From: Candidatus Woesearchaeota archaeon
GTDB taxonomy: Archaea; Nanobdellota; Nanobdellia; Woesearchaeales; ARS49
Direction of reading: 5' to 3'
DNA: 6,514 nucleotides
Assembly (NCBI GenBank): GCA_030630695.1
Contig: DAOVMP010000025.1
Span: 1-6,514 of the forward strand
In this document: positions 1 through 5,378 of the stretch, in pieces
How the letters are laid out: every line of letters starts with the position of its first letter
How positions within the stretch are numbered: position 1 is the stretch's first letter
Made by a program: the position numbers and the translations under genes
Notes under the pieces: model-generated
The model's input: the letters and a program-made list of their open reading frames with translations, nothing else
Databases searched by the model: none
What the model was told of the DNA's origin: nothing

Positions 1-71
1 AAATCTTCTTGGGCAAGAACCGTAGGTAAAAGAAACAAAGCCAATATTAATATTATTGTTAATCTTTTCAT
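1..71 (-). CDS. N-terminus of a secreted protein (partial, runs off window)
   Basis: An ATG at 69-71 opens a frame of 23 codons that continues past the left edge of the window. The residues form a clear Sec signal peptide: a basic start (MKR), a hydrophobic core rich in Leu and Ile, and a probable cleavage site after VLA, before QED. A weak Shine-Dalgarno-like AGG lies at 76-78. The gene follows the 412-aa surface protein gene by 46 bp in the same direction, so it may belong to the same transcript and is probably another envelope or secreted protein. The mature part is not in the window, so its function cannot be told. Confidence 0.75.
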   Translation of the reverse strand, partial: MKRLTIILILALFLLPTVLAQED

Positions 72-117
72 ACTACCTGCCTTTTGAAAATAAGAAAAAA
101 ATAATTAAAACCATTGT

Positions 118-1356
118 TTAATAATAGGTTTCAGATTGTTCATCATCGTTGTCTTCTTTTAATTTTAAATATCCAACGATTATTGCTACTAAAATCACTA
201 GTATTGCTAGAATAATAACTGCTGCCTCTAAAACTAGTTTTATCCAGCTTGTTGATTTTTCAGTTATATCAGTTGTTAATGTTATTTGTTTCAGTATATT
301 TCCTGCTGAGCTTATTGTTGTAGTTAATGTTTTTATTCCTGATGTTCCTGAATCAGTTGTAGCATGAATATATAGTGTTTCTGAGCTTTCACCGTTTACT
401 AGCAAGGTACTTGATGGTGTTAATTTAACGCTTTCTGCCCATTCTCCTGCATCAACAGAAACTGTGAAACTTTTAGTTTGTTGTAAATTATTTGTTATTG
501 TTATCGGGTATGTTGCAGTTTCTCCAGCAATCACATTATCCAATTGTTTTCCAATTGTGATTGTTGTTTTTGGTCCTTTTGCACTTTCACACATGTCGTT
601 TGCTTCAATATTTACTGATTTTGTAGTTGTTACTGCACTTCTTCCGTTTGCATATTCTGCTGAAACTTTAACTTCGTATATTCCTGGTTTTGCACACATT
701 GGAATTCTTAAATAGATTTCTTCTGTTTCTTCACTGTCATCTGTATCTTCGATTTCGTCAATATAATCTGTTCCTGATACTCCTAGTTCAGGAATTGAGA
801 CTCTTACTTTGATGTTATCTTCTGCTTTTTCGCCTTTGTTCTCAAGTCGGACTTGAGCCAATAGTGCGCTTCCTGCTTTGATAGTTAGTTCAGGATTAAA
901 GATAACGTCTTGAATTTTTAATTCATGTCTTGGTACGTCAACTTTTAGGTTAAAGGATTGGATTACTTCATCGCCATACCGGTCTGCTACAATTATTCTT
1001 AATTTGTAGCTGTCTTCTTCAAAATCATCATTTAGAATTAATTTTAATTTTTTGTGATATCTTACATCTGCTTCTGCTGAAAATGGTCCTACAGAGTCAG
1101 ATACAGGATCTAAGTAATTGTATTCGTATCCAGAAATAAATGCTAGAACTTCTACATCTTCTAGGTCTTCTGATACTGTGAAATAGACGTCTATTGGTAG
1201 TTCGTCGCCTCTTTCTATGTTTAGTTTATTTACTTCGTTTGGTTCTACTATTGTGTCATCTACTTTGACTTTATCAATAGATATTGGCAGTGCACATATG
1301 CTTACTGCTAATACTAAGAATAGAACCATTGCTGGTATTAATTTTGTTAATCTCAT
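118..1356 (-). CDS. Surface-anchored multi-domain beta-sandwich protein (CARDB/NEW3-like)
   Basis: This 412-aa protein is predicted to be exported and held in the cytoplasmic membrane by its C-terminus. Residues 1-22 form a signal peptide. Residues about 24-140 look like a first beta-sandwich. Residues about 143-251 form a second of CARDB type (AGSALLAQVRLENKGEKAED leads into strands ending in PGIYEVKVSAEYANG). Residues about 262-364 form a third resembling NEW3 or S-layer repeat domains (GETATYPITITNN). A membrane helix spans about 373-396, followed by an acidic cytoplasmic tail ending SETYY. Cys221 and Cys256 are the only cysteines of the mature ectodomain and could pair. The ATG at 1356 is preferred over an in-frame TTG three codons upstream, because the G5 ribosome site at 1366-1370 is 9 nt from the ATG but directly abuts the TTG. 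Such proteins usually act in surface assembly or adhesion; the exact role is not known. It has its own promoter. Confidence 0.85.
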   Translation of the reverse strand: MRLTKLIPAMVLFLVLAVSICALPISIDKVKVDDTIVEPNEVNKLNIERGDELPIDVYFTVSEDLEDVEVLAFISGYEYNYLDPVSDSVGPFSAEADVRYHKKLKLILNDDFEEDSYKLRIIVADRYGDEVIQSFNLKVDVPRHELKIQDVIFNPELTIKAGSALLAQVRLENKGEKAEDNIKVRVSIPELGVSGTDYIDEIEDTDDSEETEEIYLRIPMCAKPGIYEVKVSAEYANGRSAVTTTKSVNIEANDMCESAKGPKTTITIGKQLDNVIAGETATYPITITNNLQQTKSFTVSVDAGEWAESVKLTPSSTLLVNGESSETLYIHATTDSGTSGIKTLTTTISSAGNILKQITLTTDITEKSTSWIKLVLEAAVIILAILVILVAIIVGYLKLKEDNDDEQSETYY

Positions 1357-1365
1357 ATTTTCCAA

Positions 1366-1370
1366 CCCCC
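1366..1370 (-). promoter_or_regulatory. Shine-Dalgarno G5 for the 412-aa surface protein
   Basis: The minus strand reads GGGGGTTGGAAAAT before the ATG at 1356, which leaves 9 nt between the G-run and the start codon. This decides the ATG over the TTG at 1363-1365. GGGGG can pair with the usual archaeal anti-SD core CCUCC with one G-U wobble in the middle. Confidence 0.7.
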
Positions 1371-1397
1371 AATCGTACGTATTTATCGTTAATTATC

Positions 1398-1418
1398 AAC
1401 CTTTAGTATTTAAAGGTT
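1398..1418. promoter_or_regulatory. Perfect 8-bp inverted repeat over the TATA box (possible operator)
   Basis: AACCTTTA at 1398-1405 is mirrored exactly by TAAAGGTT at 1411-1418, with a 5-bp spacer (GTATT). The TATA box at 1407-1414 lies within it, so a dimeric protein bound here would block TBP. Read as RNA it could only be a hairpin in an upstream read-through transcript, because it lies before the expected start point. There is no T-run after it, so a terminator is less likely. Operator function is inferred from position and symmetry only. Confidence 0.45.
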
Positions 1419-1422
1419 TCTG
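1407..1422 (-). promoter_or_regulatory. Archaeal promoter (BRE + TATA) for the 412-aa surface protein
   Basis: On the minus strand CAGAAACC (BRE-like, 1415-1422) is followed by TTTAAATA (TATA box, 1407-1414). Transcription would be expected to start about 25 bp from the box centre, near 1385, giving a leader of about 30 nt that contains the G5 ribosome site. The box lies inside a perfect inverted repeat (1398-1418), described separately. Confidence 0.7.
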
Positions 1423-1477
1423 TTTTTTATCATCCCAGAGTAGTCATACAATATACGATATGTTTACTCTAAAGTAA

Positions 1478-2152
1478 TTATTTTACATATATGTCTCTGT
1501 ATATAACTCTATTAATTCCATTTGCATGAACATTAATTCTTAGGTAATAATAACCAGGATGTACCTCATATGGAAAGTTTAGCAACAATATTCTGCTTGC
1601 TTTATCTCCTCTTTTTAGATCCATAGGACCTACAGCATGTCTTAGTGATAATTCTTGATTTACTAATACTATTTTTAGATTGTCAAGTTTTTCTTTGCCG
1701 TTATTTTTTAGATAAACTCTTAGTTCTAGTTGATCGCCTGCATTGATTTCATCAGGCATTCTTGTTCCTGTGATTTGTATGCTTAATCCTTTTTCACGAA
1801 TTATTGTTGGTTCTGGTTCTTCTTCTTCAGGTTCTTCTCTTGGATACTCATCTGGTGTTATATCTGGATAATGGCTATATGGTGTGTCGTATGGATCAGA
1901 TATTGGATCAAAATCATCATATGTCCATTCAAAGGTTGGTGTGTCTGTTATTGTTGGTGTAATCACAATTTCTGGTTCATAATAAAAATCAGAATATGGT
2001 TCGTAATAGAACTCAACATATGGATCATAAGAATAATCAACATAAGGAGTATATTCATAATTCTCCCATGAAAAAACAAGTAATGGTGTTGTGATCAGCA
2101 TCACTATTAGAAAAATCGCAATTATTGTTAGGGTTTTTGGGTTAAATTTCAT
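1478..2152 (-). CDS. Secreted Tyr/Pro-repeat protein with one CARDB-like domain
   Basis: This 224-aa protein begins with a signal peptide or membrane anchor (residues 1-28, hydrophobic core TIIAIFLIVMLITTPLLVF). Residues 34-65 are four octapeptide repeats of the form Y-E/D/T-P-Y-x-D/E-F/Y-Y/S. They are followed by a Pro/Asp/Tyr/Thr-rich linker and an acidic run (about 105-115, mostly Glu and Pro). Residues about 122-224 form a beta-sandwich that aligns by eye with the second domain of the downstream 412-aa protein: both have AG, then V-L/Y-L-N-GK/E, DN-K, an EL, and PG-Y-Y followed by ANG. There is no C-terminal membrane helix, so the protein is either released or held by an uncleaved N-terminal anchor. 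The ATG is preceded by AAAGGATG (2157-2164). Only 39 bp separate it from the lipoprotein gene upstream, so read-through is possible. I do not recognise a named family; a stalk or matrix-binding role is only a guess. Confidence 0.8.
   Translation of the reverse strand: MKFNPKTLTIIAIFLIVMLITTPLLVFSWENYEYTPYVDYSYDPYVEFYYEPYSDFYYEPEIVITPTITDTPTFEWTYDDFDPISDPYDTPYSHYPDITPDEYPREEPEEEEPEPTIIREKGLSIQITGTRMPDEINAGDQLELRVYLKNNGKEKLDNLKIVLVNQELSLRHAVGPMDLKRGDKASRILLLNFPYEVHPGYYYLRINVHANGINRVIYRDIYVK
1958..2053 (-). repeat. In-frame 24-bp repeat coding four Tyr/Pro octapeptides
   Basis: Four units are read on the minus strand: YTPYVDYS, YDPYVEFY, YEPYSDFY and YEPEIVIT, each 24 bp. The first three keep Tyr-x-Pro-Tyr and an acidic-aromatic pair; the fourth has decayed. 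The codons differ between units (TAT/TAC, CCT/CCA, GAT/GAG/GAA), so the repeat is conserved at protein level more than at DNA level. This suggests an old duplication under selection. Confidence 0.75.
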
Positions 2153-2177
2153 TTTTCATCCTTTGTTTATTTTTTAT

Positions 2178-2185
2178 AAAAAAAA
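2178..2185 (-). terminator. T8 tract after the 260-aa lipoprotein gene
   Basis: On the minus strand eight T residues begin 6 nt after the TAA stop of the 260-aa lipoprotein gene. Archaeal RNA polymerase stops at T-runs without needing a hairpin, so this could end or reduce transcription before the 224-aa gene. An adjoining TTTATAAAAAAT looks like a TATA box, but it lies too near the ATG at 2152 to give a leader carrying the GGATG ribosome site. Confidence 0.35.
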
Positions 2186-2191
2186 TGGAAA

Positions 2192-2974
2192 TTAAAAGCT
2201 CCATTCAATTCCCATACCAATAGGGCTTTTTTCCTTTTCTGTTTTTTCTGCTTCTTTTGCAGGTTCAATAACTGTTCCTTTGTATACAATTGCTCCAACT
2301 CCAGCATATACAAAATTGCCGTCATTTGATGTTATTTGTAGTTCTGGATTTTCTTCGGGTCCGATTTTTCCTTTGTTTTGTGCAAGTATGTACTTGAATA
2401 ATCCCAGTTCAATCGGCGTGAATGTGTTGTTCCATTGTTCTACATTATATTTTCTGTTGATGTGTGCTCTTACTGGTGTAAATCCTGTTTGAGCAACTCG
2501 AACTACTCCACGAAGTACTCCGTCTACTTTTTCTGTTTGTTTTATACTTTTGTAATAGTCTTCAACATGTTTTTTAAACTCTGGAAGTGTTCCAAAAGCG
2601 ATTTTTTCAAGCGTTCCTGTACTTTGTATTCTTGCGTTTTTTCCTTCTCCGTCTTTCTTTTGAGCAAACATTATTACTTCGCCGTCTGCATTATAGAAAT
2701 CTTCAATAGTATTCATTAATGGCTTTTGCCAGTCCGCCATTGCTGCAGTTTGTTCAGCAGTATATGATTTTGTTATTTGTGCATTAGAAGAATCAAAATA
2801 CATTCTTGTAGCTAATTTTGCTTCTTGCAGTGATGTTCCATCTTTAAGTTTTTCTTGTACTTTTTTATAAGCTGCATCCCTTTCCTGAAAAGTTGCAAGC
2901 ATGTCCGGTCCGCTAGCACAGCCAGCTAAAAGTGCTAATGCAAGTGTTGCAATTGTTGGTTTTTTTCCATCCAT
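2192..2974 (-). CDS. Lipobox protein with an outer-membrane-like C-terminus (260 aa)
   Basis: The N-terminus is a lipoprotein signal: MDGKK, a hydrophobic core, and the lipobox LAGC with Cys19 as the expected lipidated residue. After it, residues about 24-95 are mostly helical and charged (ERDAAYKKVQEKL), and 97-230 mix helix and strand. Residues 238-250 are a Lys/Glu-rich linker, and the chain ends in GMGIEWSF. That ending fits the bacterial beta-signal pattern G-x-x-aromatic-x-aromatic with Phe at the last position. One N-glycosylation sequon is present (Asn182-Asn-Thr). The ATG is set by a G5 ribosome site 8 nt upstream. It has its own TATA box and follows a second, larger lipobox gene by 75 bp. 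I do not recognise the family. It might pair with its neighbour as a surface complex, but this is inference from order and shared promoter design. Confidence 0.8.
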   Translation of the reverse strand: MDGKKPTIATLALALLAGCASGPDMLATFQERDAAYKKVQEKLKDGTSLQEAKLATRMYFDSSNAQITKSYTAEQTAAMADWQKPLMNTIEDFYNADGEVIMFAQKKDGEGKNARIQSTGTLEKIAFGTLPEFKKHVEDYYKSIKQTEKVDGVLRGVVRVAQTGFTPVRAHINRKYNVEQWNNTFTPIELGLFKYILAQNKGKIGPEENPELQITSNDGNFVYAGVGAIVYKGTVIEPAKEAEKTEKEKSPIGMGIEWSF

Positions 2975-2982
2975 TTTTGATT

Positions 2983-2987
2983 CCCCC
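2983..2987 (-). promoter_or_regulatory. Shine-Dalgarno G5 for the 260-aa lipobox protein
   Basis: GGGGG on the minus strand stands 8 nt before the ATG at 2974 (GGGGGAATCAAAA). It favours this ATG over the out-of-frame ATG 4 nt further on (2968-2970). Confidence 0.7.
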
Positions 2988-3002
2988 GTAATATAATTAT
3001 AA

Positions 3003-3023
3003 TCCTGCTTTTGATGAGCAGGA
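3003..3023. promoter_or_regulatory. Perfect 7-bp inverted repeat between TATA box and start of the 260-aa gene
   Basis: TCCTGCT at 3003-3009 is the exact reverse complement of AGCAGGA at 3017-3023, with a 7-nt loop. It fills the stretch from just after the TATA box (3027-3036) to the expected transcription start (near 3006). It is therefore placed like a repressor operator. It could instead be a hairpin at the end of the upstream 365-aa gene's message, but no T-run follows it on the minus strand. It is the most GC-rich stretch of this spacer. Confidence 0.45.
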
Positions 3024-3026
3024 CAT

Positions 3027-3043
3027 TATATTTAAACTTTATG
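3027..3043 (-). promoter_or_regulatory. Archaeal promoter for the 260-aa lipobox protein
   Basis: On the minus strand CATAAAG (BRE position, 3037-3043) precedes TTTAAATATA (3027-3036). The box is the same ten bases as that of the neighbouring 365-aa lipobox gene. Transcription should start near 3006, giving a leader of about 30 nt that includes the G5 ribosome site. Confidence 0.7.
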
Positions 3044-3049
3044 CAATAT

Positions 3050-4147
3050 TTATTTGCCGCCAAAGGTTATTCCAAACCCGGCTCCGCCTCCTAGTCCGTT
3101 TTTACCGTCCCAGTTTGCTTCTAGTAATGCTCTGATTCTGTCTGTTAGTTTCCAGTCAGCTTTTATTCCTGCTCTTCCATATACTTCTGTGTTTAATTTA
3201 TGAGCTATGTGTTTTGTTAAGCCTTTGTCTGGATATCTTTCTATTTCTTGTCTTCCGCCGGCAAATATTGACAATCTTAGTTCTTCTCCTAAAACGGTTT
3301 TGTCAATGACAAATTCAAGTCCTGCTTCTGCAGCTCCGATTTGACTTTGAACATATTCACTGTGATTAGTGTCTAAATAATGTCCATTTATAATTAAATT
3401 TAATCTTGATATTCCTTTCAAGTTAATAGGTATTTTCTGGCTTGCTTGTATCGCGCCTATAACTTTCATAACTTGTCCGTCTAATGAAATTCCAGGATAT
3501 ATTTTGCCGTTGTGTTCAACTTCTGAAAAATTCCAGTGGTCATTTCCTGTTCCTGCTTGCAGGTCTGCTTGTATTTTTGTTGTTTTTTCTCCAGTAGTAT
3601 TGCTTCTTCTAACAAGTCCTGCTTTTATCAATGCATATCCGGTAGTATAATTCATATTACAATCTGTGTTTGTATATGCAAATGCTTCTACTCTTCCGCC
3701 AACTTCTACATATACCATAACATTTTTTCCTAATTCTTGATATTTTGCAATTCTTGCATCTGCTCTTAGACTGTTTGTAAAAGTGTCTGTTACTTTTCCT
3801 TTATTTTTAGCATATGTATCTGCTCCATATACAATGACTTTCCAGTTGTTTCCTAGATCGCCGATATATTTTGCATTCAGACTGTGCTGGTTTCTTTGTT
3901 CAGCACCAATATGATGCGTATCAACAATTAAGTGATGTGCTCCTCTTTCTGTTGTGCTTGTTGAACTTATTTGTTCTCTGTCAAAGTCATTTTGTAAAGA
4001 AGTTGGTTTAGAAACAGAGTCTGCTCTTGCAGAGGTTGCTCTTAAATAGTCTCGAATATAATTGTCAGATTTTACCAAATCAAATTTATTAGCACAACCG
4101 CCTAATAGTAATGCTGCTGCAGCAACTGCAAGTTTTTTTGATGTCAT
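3050..4147 (-). CDS. Lipobox protein, predicted beta-barrel-like (365 aa)
   Basis: The N-terminus MTSKK, an Ala/Leu core and the lipobox LGGC (Cys18) mark a lipoprotein. Residues about 20-88 are polar and likely linker. From about 89 to the end the chain is a series of alternating polar/hydrophobic strands with short Gly/Asn/Asp turns, for example WKVIVYGADTYA (102-113), VMVYVEVGGRVEAFAYT (143-159), KIQADLQAGT (191-200), LEFVIDKTVLGEELRLSIFAG (277-297), and a final pair (VYGRAGIKADWKLTDRIRA; GAGFGITF). This pattern is that of an antiparallel barrel or large sheet. GFGITF (357-362), three residues from the end, fits a beta-signal-like motif. Four sequons (Asn166, 183, 206, 261) fit a surface location. 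The ATG lies 6 nt after a G6 run, under a strong TATA box. No family is recognised; a single-membrane archaeon would not be expected to have such a protein. Confidence 0.8.
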   Translation of the reverse strand: MTSKKLAVAAAALLLGGCANKFDLVKSDNYIRDYLRATSARADSVSKPTSLQNDFDREQISSTSTTERGAHHLIVDTHHIGAEQRNQHSLNAKYIGDLGNNWKVIVYGADTYAKNKGKVTDTFTNSLRADARIAKYQELGKNVMVYVEVGGRVEAFAYTNTDCNMNYTTGYALIKAGLVRRSNTTGEKTTKIQADLQAGTGNDHWNFSEVEHNGKIYPGISLDGQVMKVIGAIQASQKIPINLKGISRLNLIINGHYLDTNHSEYVQSQIGAAEAGLEFVIDKTVLGEELRLSIFAGGRQEIERYPDKGLTKHIAHKLNTEVYGRAGIKADWKLTDRIRALLEANWDGKNGLGGGAGFGITFGGK

Positions 4148-4153
4148 ATATTT

Positions 4154-4159
4154 CCCCCC
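4154..4159 (-). promoter_or_regulatory. Shine-Dalgarno G6 for the 365-aa lipobox protein
   Basis: Six G residues on the minus strand are followed by AAATAT and the ATG at 4147, a 6-nt spacer. This is the third G-run ribosome site in the window. Confidence 0.7.
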
Positions 4160-4207
4160 AATTTTCAGCCAATATTTAATGTGCTTATTTTATCTAAAAA
4201 TTATCGA

Positions 4208-4224
4208 TATATTTAAAGCTTTCG
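4208..4224 (-). promoter_or_regulatory. Archaeal promoter for the 365-aa lipobox protein
   Basis: CGAAAGC (BRE, 4218-4224) followed by TTTAAATATA (TATA box, 4208-4217) on the minus strand is close to the archaeal ideal. The expected start is near 4187, giving a leader of about 40 nt with the G6 ribosome site. Confidence 0.8.
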
Positions 4225-4227
4225 TAT

Positions 4228-4235
4228 TAGTACTA
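4228..4235. promoter_or_regulatory. 8-bp palindrome TAGTACTA between divergent promoters
   Basis: A perfect 8-bp palindrome lies between the two opposed promoters, upstream of both BREs. The symmetry does not extend further. It could bind a regulator acting on both genes, but a palindrome of this length is readily found by chance in AT-rich DNA. Confidence 0.2.
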
Positions 4236-4251
4236 TTCGCCAGTAGCAAAA

Positions 4252-4271
4252 GAACAAAATTATTATATAAT
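4252..4271 (+). promoter_or_regulatory. Archaeal promoter for the reductase gene; leaderless start
   Basis: GAACAAAA (BRE position, 4252-4259) precedes TTATTATATAAT (4260-4271). The box centre is about 26 bp before the ATG at 4292, so transcription would begin at or within a base or two of the start codon. There is no G-rich ribosome site upstream (AACCTAGACATA precedes the ATG). Both facts point to a leaderless message, unlike the G-run leaders of the minus-strand genes. Confidence 0.65.
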
Positions 4272-4291
4272 AGAACTTAAACCTAGACATA

Positions 4292-5371
4292 ATGATCTCA
4301 ATTATCGGTGCAGGACCAACAGGAAGCTATTGTGCATATCTATTAGCAAAAAAAGGTTTTGAGGTTCATCTTTTCGAAGAGCATCCTAAGACCGGTCTGC
4401 CTGTCCAATGCACAGGAATAGTGACAAAAAACTTATTCAAATTTTGTCCAAAAAGTAAAGAGTTTATAATCAATAATTTCAATAAAGTTCAGGTTGTTGC
4501 TCCAAACAATAGTTATTCAGAAATTCCAATAGAAGAATATCTATTAGATAGAACAAGTTTTGACAATTATTTACTAAATAAAGCATTAGACAACGGAGCC
4601 CAGATTCATTTTAATCATAAATTCAAAGAATTCAAAAACAACAAAGCGATAATAAAAACAAAAGAAGGTCTTATCAACAATAAAGCAAATTTTTTCATTG
4701 GAGCTGACGGACCAACATCAAGTGTAGCAAAACAAGCAAACCTATACAACAATAGAGAATTCTTGATAGGTATGCAGGCAAGAGTTAGAGGACACTTCAA
4801 TGAAAACACATTTATTACTTTTTTTGGAAAAAGAATAGCACCAAATTTCTTTGCATGGGTTGTTCCCGAATCAAAAACAACAGCAAGAATCGGATTAGCA
4901 ACAAAAACACACACTAATACGTATTTTCAATATTTCTTAAGAGCATTAAATTTCCAGACATTAGAATATCAAGGCGGATTAATACCAATATATAATAATA
5001 AACAACGATTAAAAAAAGACAATATTTTCCTTATAGGCGATGCAGCCACTCTAACAAAAGCAACAACAGGCGGAGGATTAGTTACAGGATTAGAATCTGC
5101 AAAAATCTTGGCAAAAAGTATAATAAAAGGAAGAGATTATGAAAAAGAGACGAAAAAAATAAGATTTAACCTGCAGATACACAAAAAGCTCAGAAACATA
5201 TTAGATAATTTCAATGATAAGGATTATATAAAATTGATAAAAATGATGAAACAGAAAAAAATACAAAATATTTTAAAAAACGAAAACAGAGATTTTCCTC
5301 TAAAAATGTTATTTAAGCTAGCAGTTAAAGAACCAAGATTACTAAAATTTCTTAAAAAAGCGCATAGATAA
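4292..5371 (+). CDS. Geranylgeranyl reductase family FAD-dependent oxidoreductase
   Basis: The family reduces the double bonds of isoprenoid chains: archaeal membrane lipids (digeranylgeranylglycerophospholipids) and, in some archaea, the dolichol-phosphate sugar carrier. Visible motifs are the FAD Rossmann loop GAGPTG (residues 6-11) with acidic Glu29/30 at the end of the second strand, PVQCTG (36-42 region) holding the conserved Cys (Cys40), DRTSFD (86-91), FIGADGP (135-141), FAWVVP (187-192, the counterpart of the family's YxWxFP substrate motif), and IFLIGDAA followed by TTGGG (245-262), which binds the FAD ribityl-phosphate. At 359 aa it is somewhat shorter than many members (about 390-450). 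The C-terminal 80 residues are very Lys-rich, which suggests contact with the membrane surface. It has its own leaderless-type promoter and ends 7 bp from a convergent glycosyltransferase gene. The exact substrate cannot be read from sequence; the family call is firm. Confidence 0.9.
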   Translation: MISIIGAGPTGSYCAYLLAKKGFEVHLFEEHPKTGLPVQCTGIVTKNLFKFCPKSKEFIINNFNKVQVVAPNNSYSEIPIEEYLLDRTSFDNYLLNKALDNGAQIHFNHKFKEFKNNKAIIKTKEGLINNKANFFIGADGPTSSVAKQANLYNNREFLIGMQARVRGHFNENTFITFFGKRIAPNFFAWVVPESKTTARIGLATKTHTNTYFQYFLRALNFQTLEYQGGLIPIYNNKQRLKKDNIFLIGDAATLTKATTGGGLVTGLESAKILAKSIIKGRDYEKETKKIRFNLQIHKKLRNILDNFNDKDYIKLIKMMKQKKIQNILKNENRDFPLKMLFKLAVKEPRLLKFLKKAHR

Positions 5372-5378
5372 AAATAAA
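5366..5378 (-). terminator. T-rich stop region after the glycosyltransferase gene
   Basis: On the minus strand TTTATTTTTATCT directly follows the TAA of the glycosyltransferase gene, within the last codons of and gap after the convergent reductase gene. T-rich tracts of this sort end transcription in archaea. There is no hairpin. The two genes leave only 7 bp between stops, so each message must end inside the other gene. Confidence 0.35.

Noticed and set aside
100..110. TTTTAATTATT on the minus strand as a promoter for the partial secreted gene at 1-71
   Set aside because: It is a weak match with no purine-rich BRE, in a spacer that is AT-rich throughout. Co-transcription with the upstream gene is equally likely.
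1363..1365. TTG as the start of the 412-aa surface protein
   Set aside because: It would touch the G5 ribosome site with no spacer, while the ATG three codons on has a 9-nt spacer and begins a typical signal peptide.
1415..1460. GGATGATAA on the minus strand as the C box of a C/D guide RNA
   Set aside because: It has a mismatch to the RTGATGA consensus and there is no CTGA D box at a fitting distance.
149..1477. Plus-strand open frames of 72-86 codons (149-367, 464-715, 1217-1477)
   Set aside because: They lie opposite the 412-aa surface protein gene, have no promoter or ribosome site, and their translations are the Ile/Val/Phe-rich strings expected from the antisense of beta-rich AT-rich genes.
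1464..1477. TTACT-CTAA-AGTAA hairpin just after the 224-aa gene as a terminator
   Set aside because: The stem is only 5 bp and AT-rich, with no T-run after it on the minus strand. This is likely chance.
2169..2180. TTTATAAAAAAT as a TATA box for the 224-aa gene
   Set aside because: Its centre is only about 23 bp from the ATG, so the transcript would start at or inside the ATG and lose the GGATG ribosome site. The T8 tract beside it fits a stop signal better.
1871..3733. Plus-strand frames opposite the 224-, 260- and 365-aa genes (1871-2071, 2280-2492, 2435-2719, 3536-3733)
   Set aside because: Their translations are rich in Cys, Trp, Ile and Phe with no domain logic, two of them overlap each other, and none has upstream signals. 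The minus-strand genes here have signal peptides, promoters and ribosome sites.
4062..4280. Plus-strand 72-codon frame across the divergent promoter region
   Set aside because: It starts inside the 365-aa gene and runs through two TATA boxes up to the reductase start. It has no ribosome site and is best explained as a chance frame.
4615..4914. Minus-strand 99-codon frame inside the reductase gene
   Set aside because: It is wholly antisense to the FAD protein, whose family motifs lie on both sides of it and inside it.
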